From assembly GCA_048498995.1 (NCBI GenBank), contig JBEHWX010000051.1, forward strand, positions 1-41,376: DNA of 41,376 nt, given 5' to 3'. Under the pieces are notes generated by a model. That model did not search any database and was not told the DNA's origin. It worked only from the letters and a program-made list of their open reading frames with translations. Made by a program: the position numbers and the translations under genes. This DNA is from JBEHWX01 sp048498995 (lineage in GTDB: Bacteria > Bacteroidota > Ignavibacteria > OLB7). Of this stretch, positions 41,328 through 41,376 are shown in pieces; within the stretch, counting starts at the first letter, position 1, and each line of letters starts with the position of its first letter.

Positions 41328-41376
41328 GCCGAGGATCCGCTGTTCATCCTCTATACCTCGGGCTCGAACGGCAAGC
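41328..41376 (+). CDS. Fragment encoding an acetyl-CoA-synthetase-like core motif, cut by window edge
   Basis: The frame starting at 41328 reads AEDPLFILYTSGSNGK, almost the A3 (P-loop-like) core motif of acetyl-CoA synthetase (AEDPLFILYTSGSTGKPKG), with Asn where Thr is usual. It begins 17 bases after the last CRISPR repeat and no start codon or repeat intervenes. It may be the edge of a real gene fragment, an insertion into the array or an assembly junction. Confidence 0.5.

Noticed and set aside
1..41376. Insertion sequences, integrases or a prophage
   Set aside because: No transposase, integrase or phage structural gene was recognised. The GDLYIDT modules resemble tail-fibre motifs, but nothing else around them is phage-like.

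Overview
The window is GC-rich, gene-dense bacterial DNA from a probable Gram-negative. The evidence for that is a TolC-type outer-membrane factor fused to an RND pump, a lipoprotein-type periplasmic adaptor and Zn/Cd-type P-ATPase. A Gemmatimonadota-like or similar high-GC environmental lineage is my guess; no rRNA or marker gene here proves it. GC-rich repeats and biased codons create many long open frames on the wrong strand, which I left out.

Layout. (1) 1-6602: 3' part of a giant collagen-like surface or fibre protein. It has Gly-X-Y tracts interrupted by fifteen copies of a 50-residue GDLYIDT module and ends in a non-collagenous C-terminal domain. (2) 7201-7495: a tRNA-Val/tRNA-Met pair on the minus strand with its own promoter candidate and an intrinsic terminator. 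(3) 7607-9837: a peptidoglycan-binding protein, a DUF1801 protein and a small P-loop NTPase. (4) 10271-19446: a divalent heavy-metal resistance operon. It holds a His/Cys-rich leader protein, a CzcA-TolC fusion, a CzcB adaptor, a His-rich NicO/RcnA-like membrane protein and a Zn/Cd/Pb P1B-ATPase. Together these would move metal from cytoplasm to periplasm (ATPase, NicO-like) and from periplasm to outside (RND tripartite pump). (5) 19498-19639: palindromes and 14-bp tandem repeats acting as the spacer and terminator between convergent genes. (6) 19654-24493, minus strand: a membrane protein, an SDR, a YhhS/YfcJ-type MFS exporter, a Mn-HNL-like cupin, an aldo-keto reductase and a frameshifted AraC regulator remnant.

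(7) 24515-40381, minus strand: a roughly 16-kb set of six genes with mostly overlapping start and stop codons. In order of transcription they encode a trypsin-like serine protease, a 1312-aa DUF6603 protein, unrecognised proteins of 907 and 1277 aa, and two paralogous proteins of 722 and 697 aa with an Ig-like front and a beta-propeller-like back. This is the most unusual block here and the best candidate for an undescribed multi-protein system; its function cannot be read from sequence. (8) 40858-41310: trailer end of a type I-E-like CRISPR array with eight repeats, all spacers 33 nt and no cas genes in the window. The last 49 bases of the window encode an acetyl-CoA-synthetase-like core motif that does not belong to an array.
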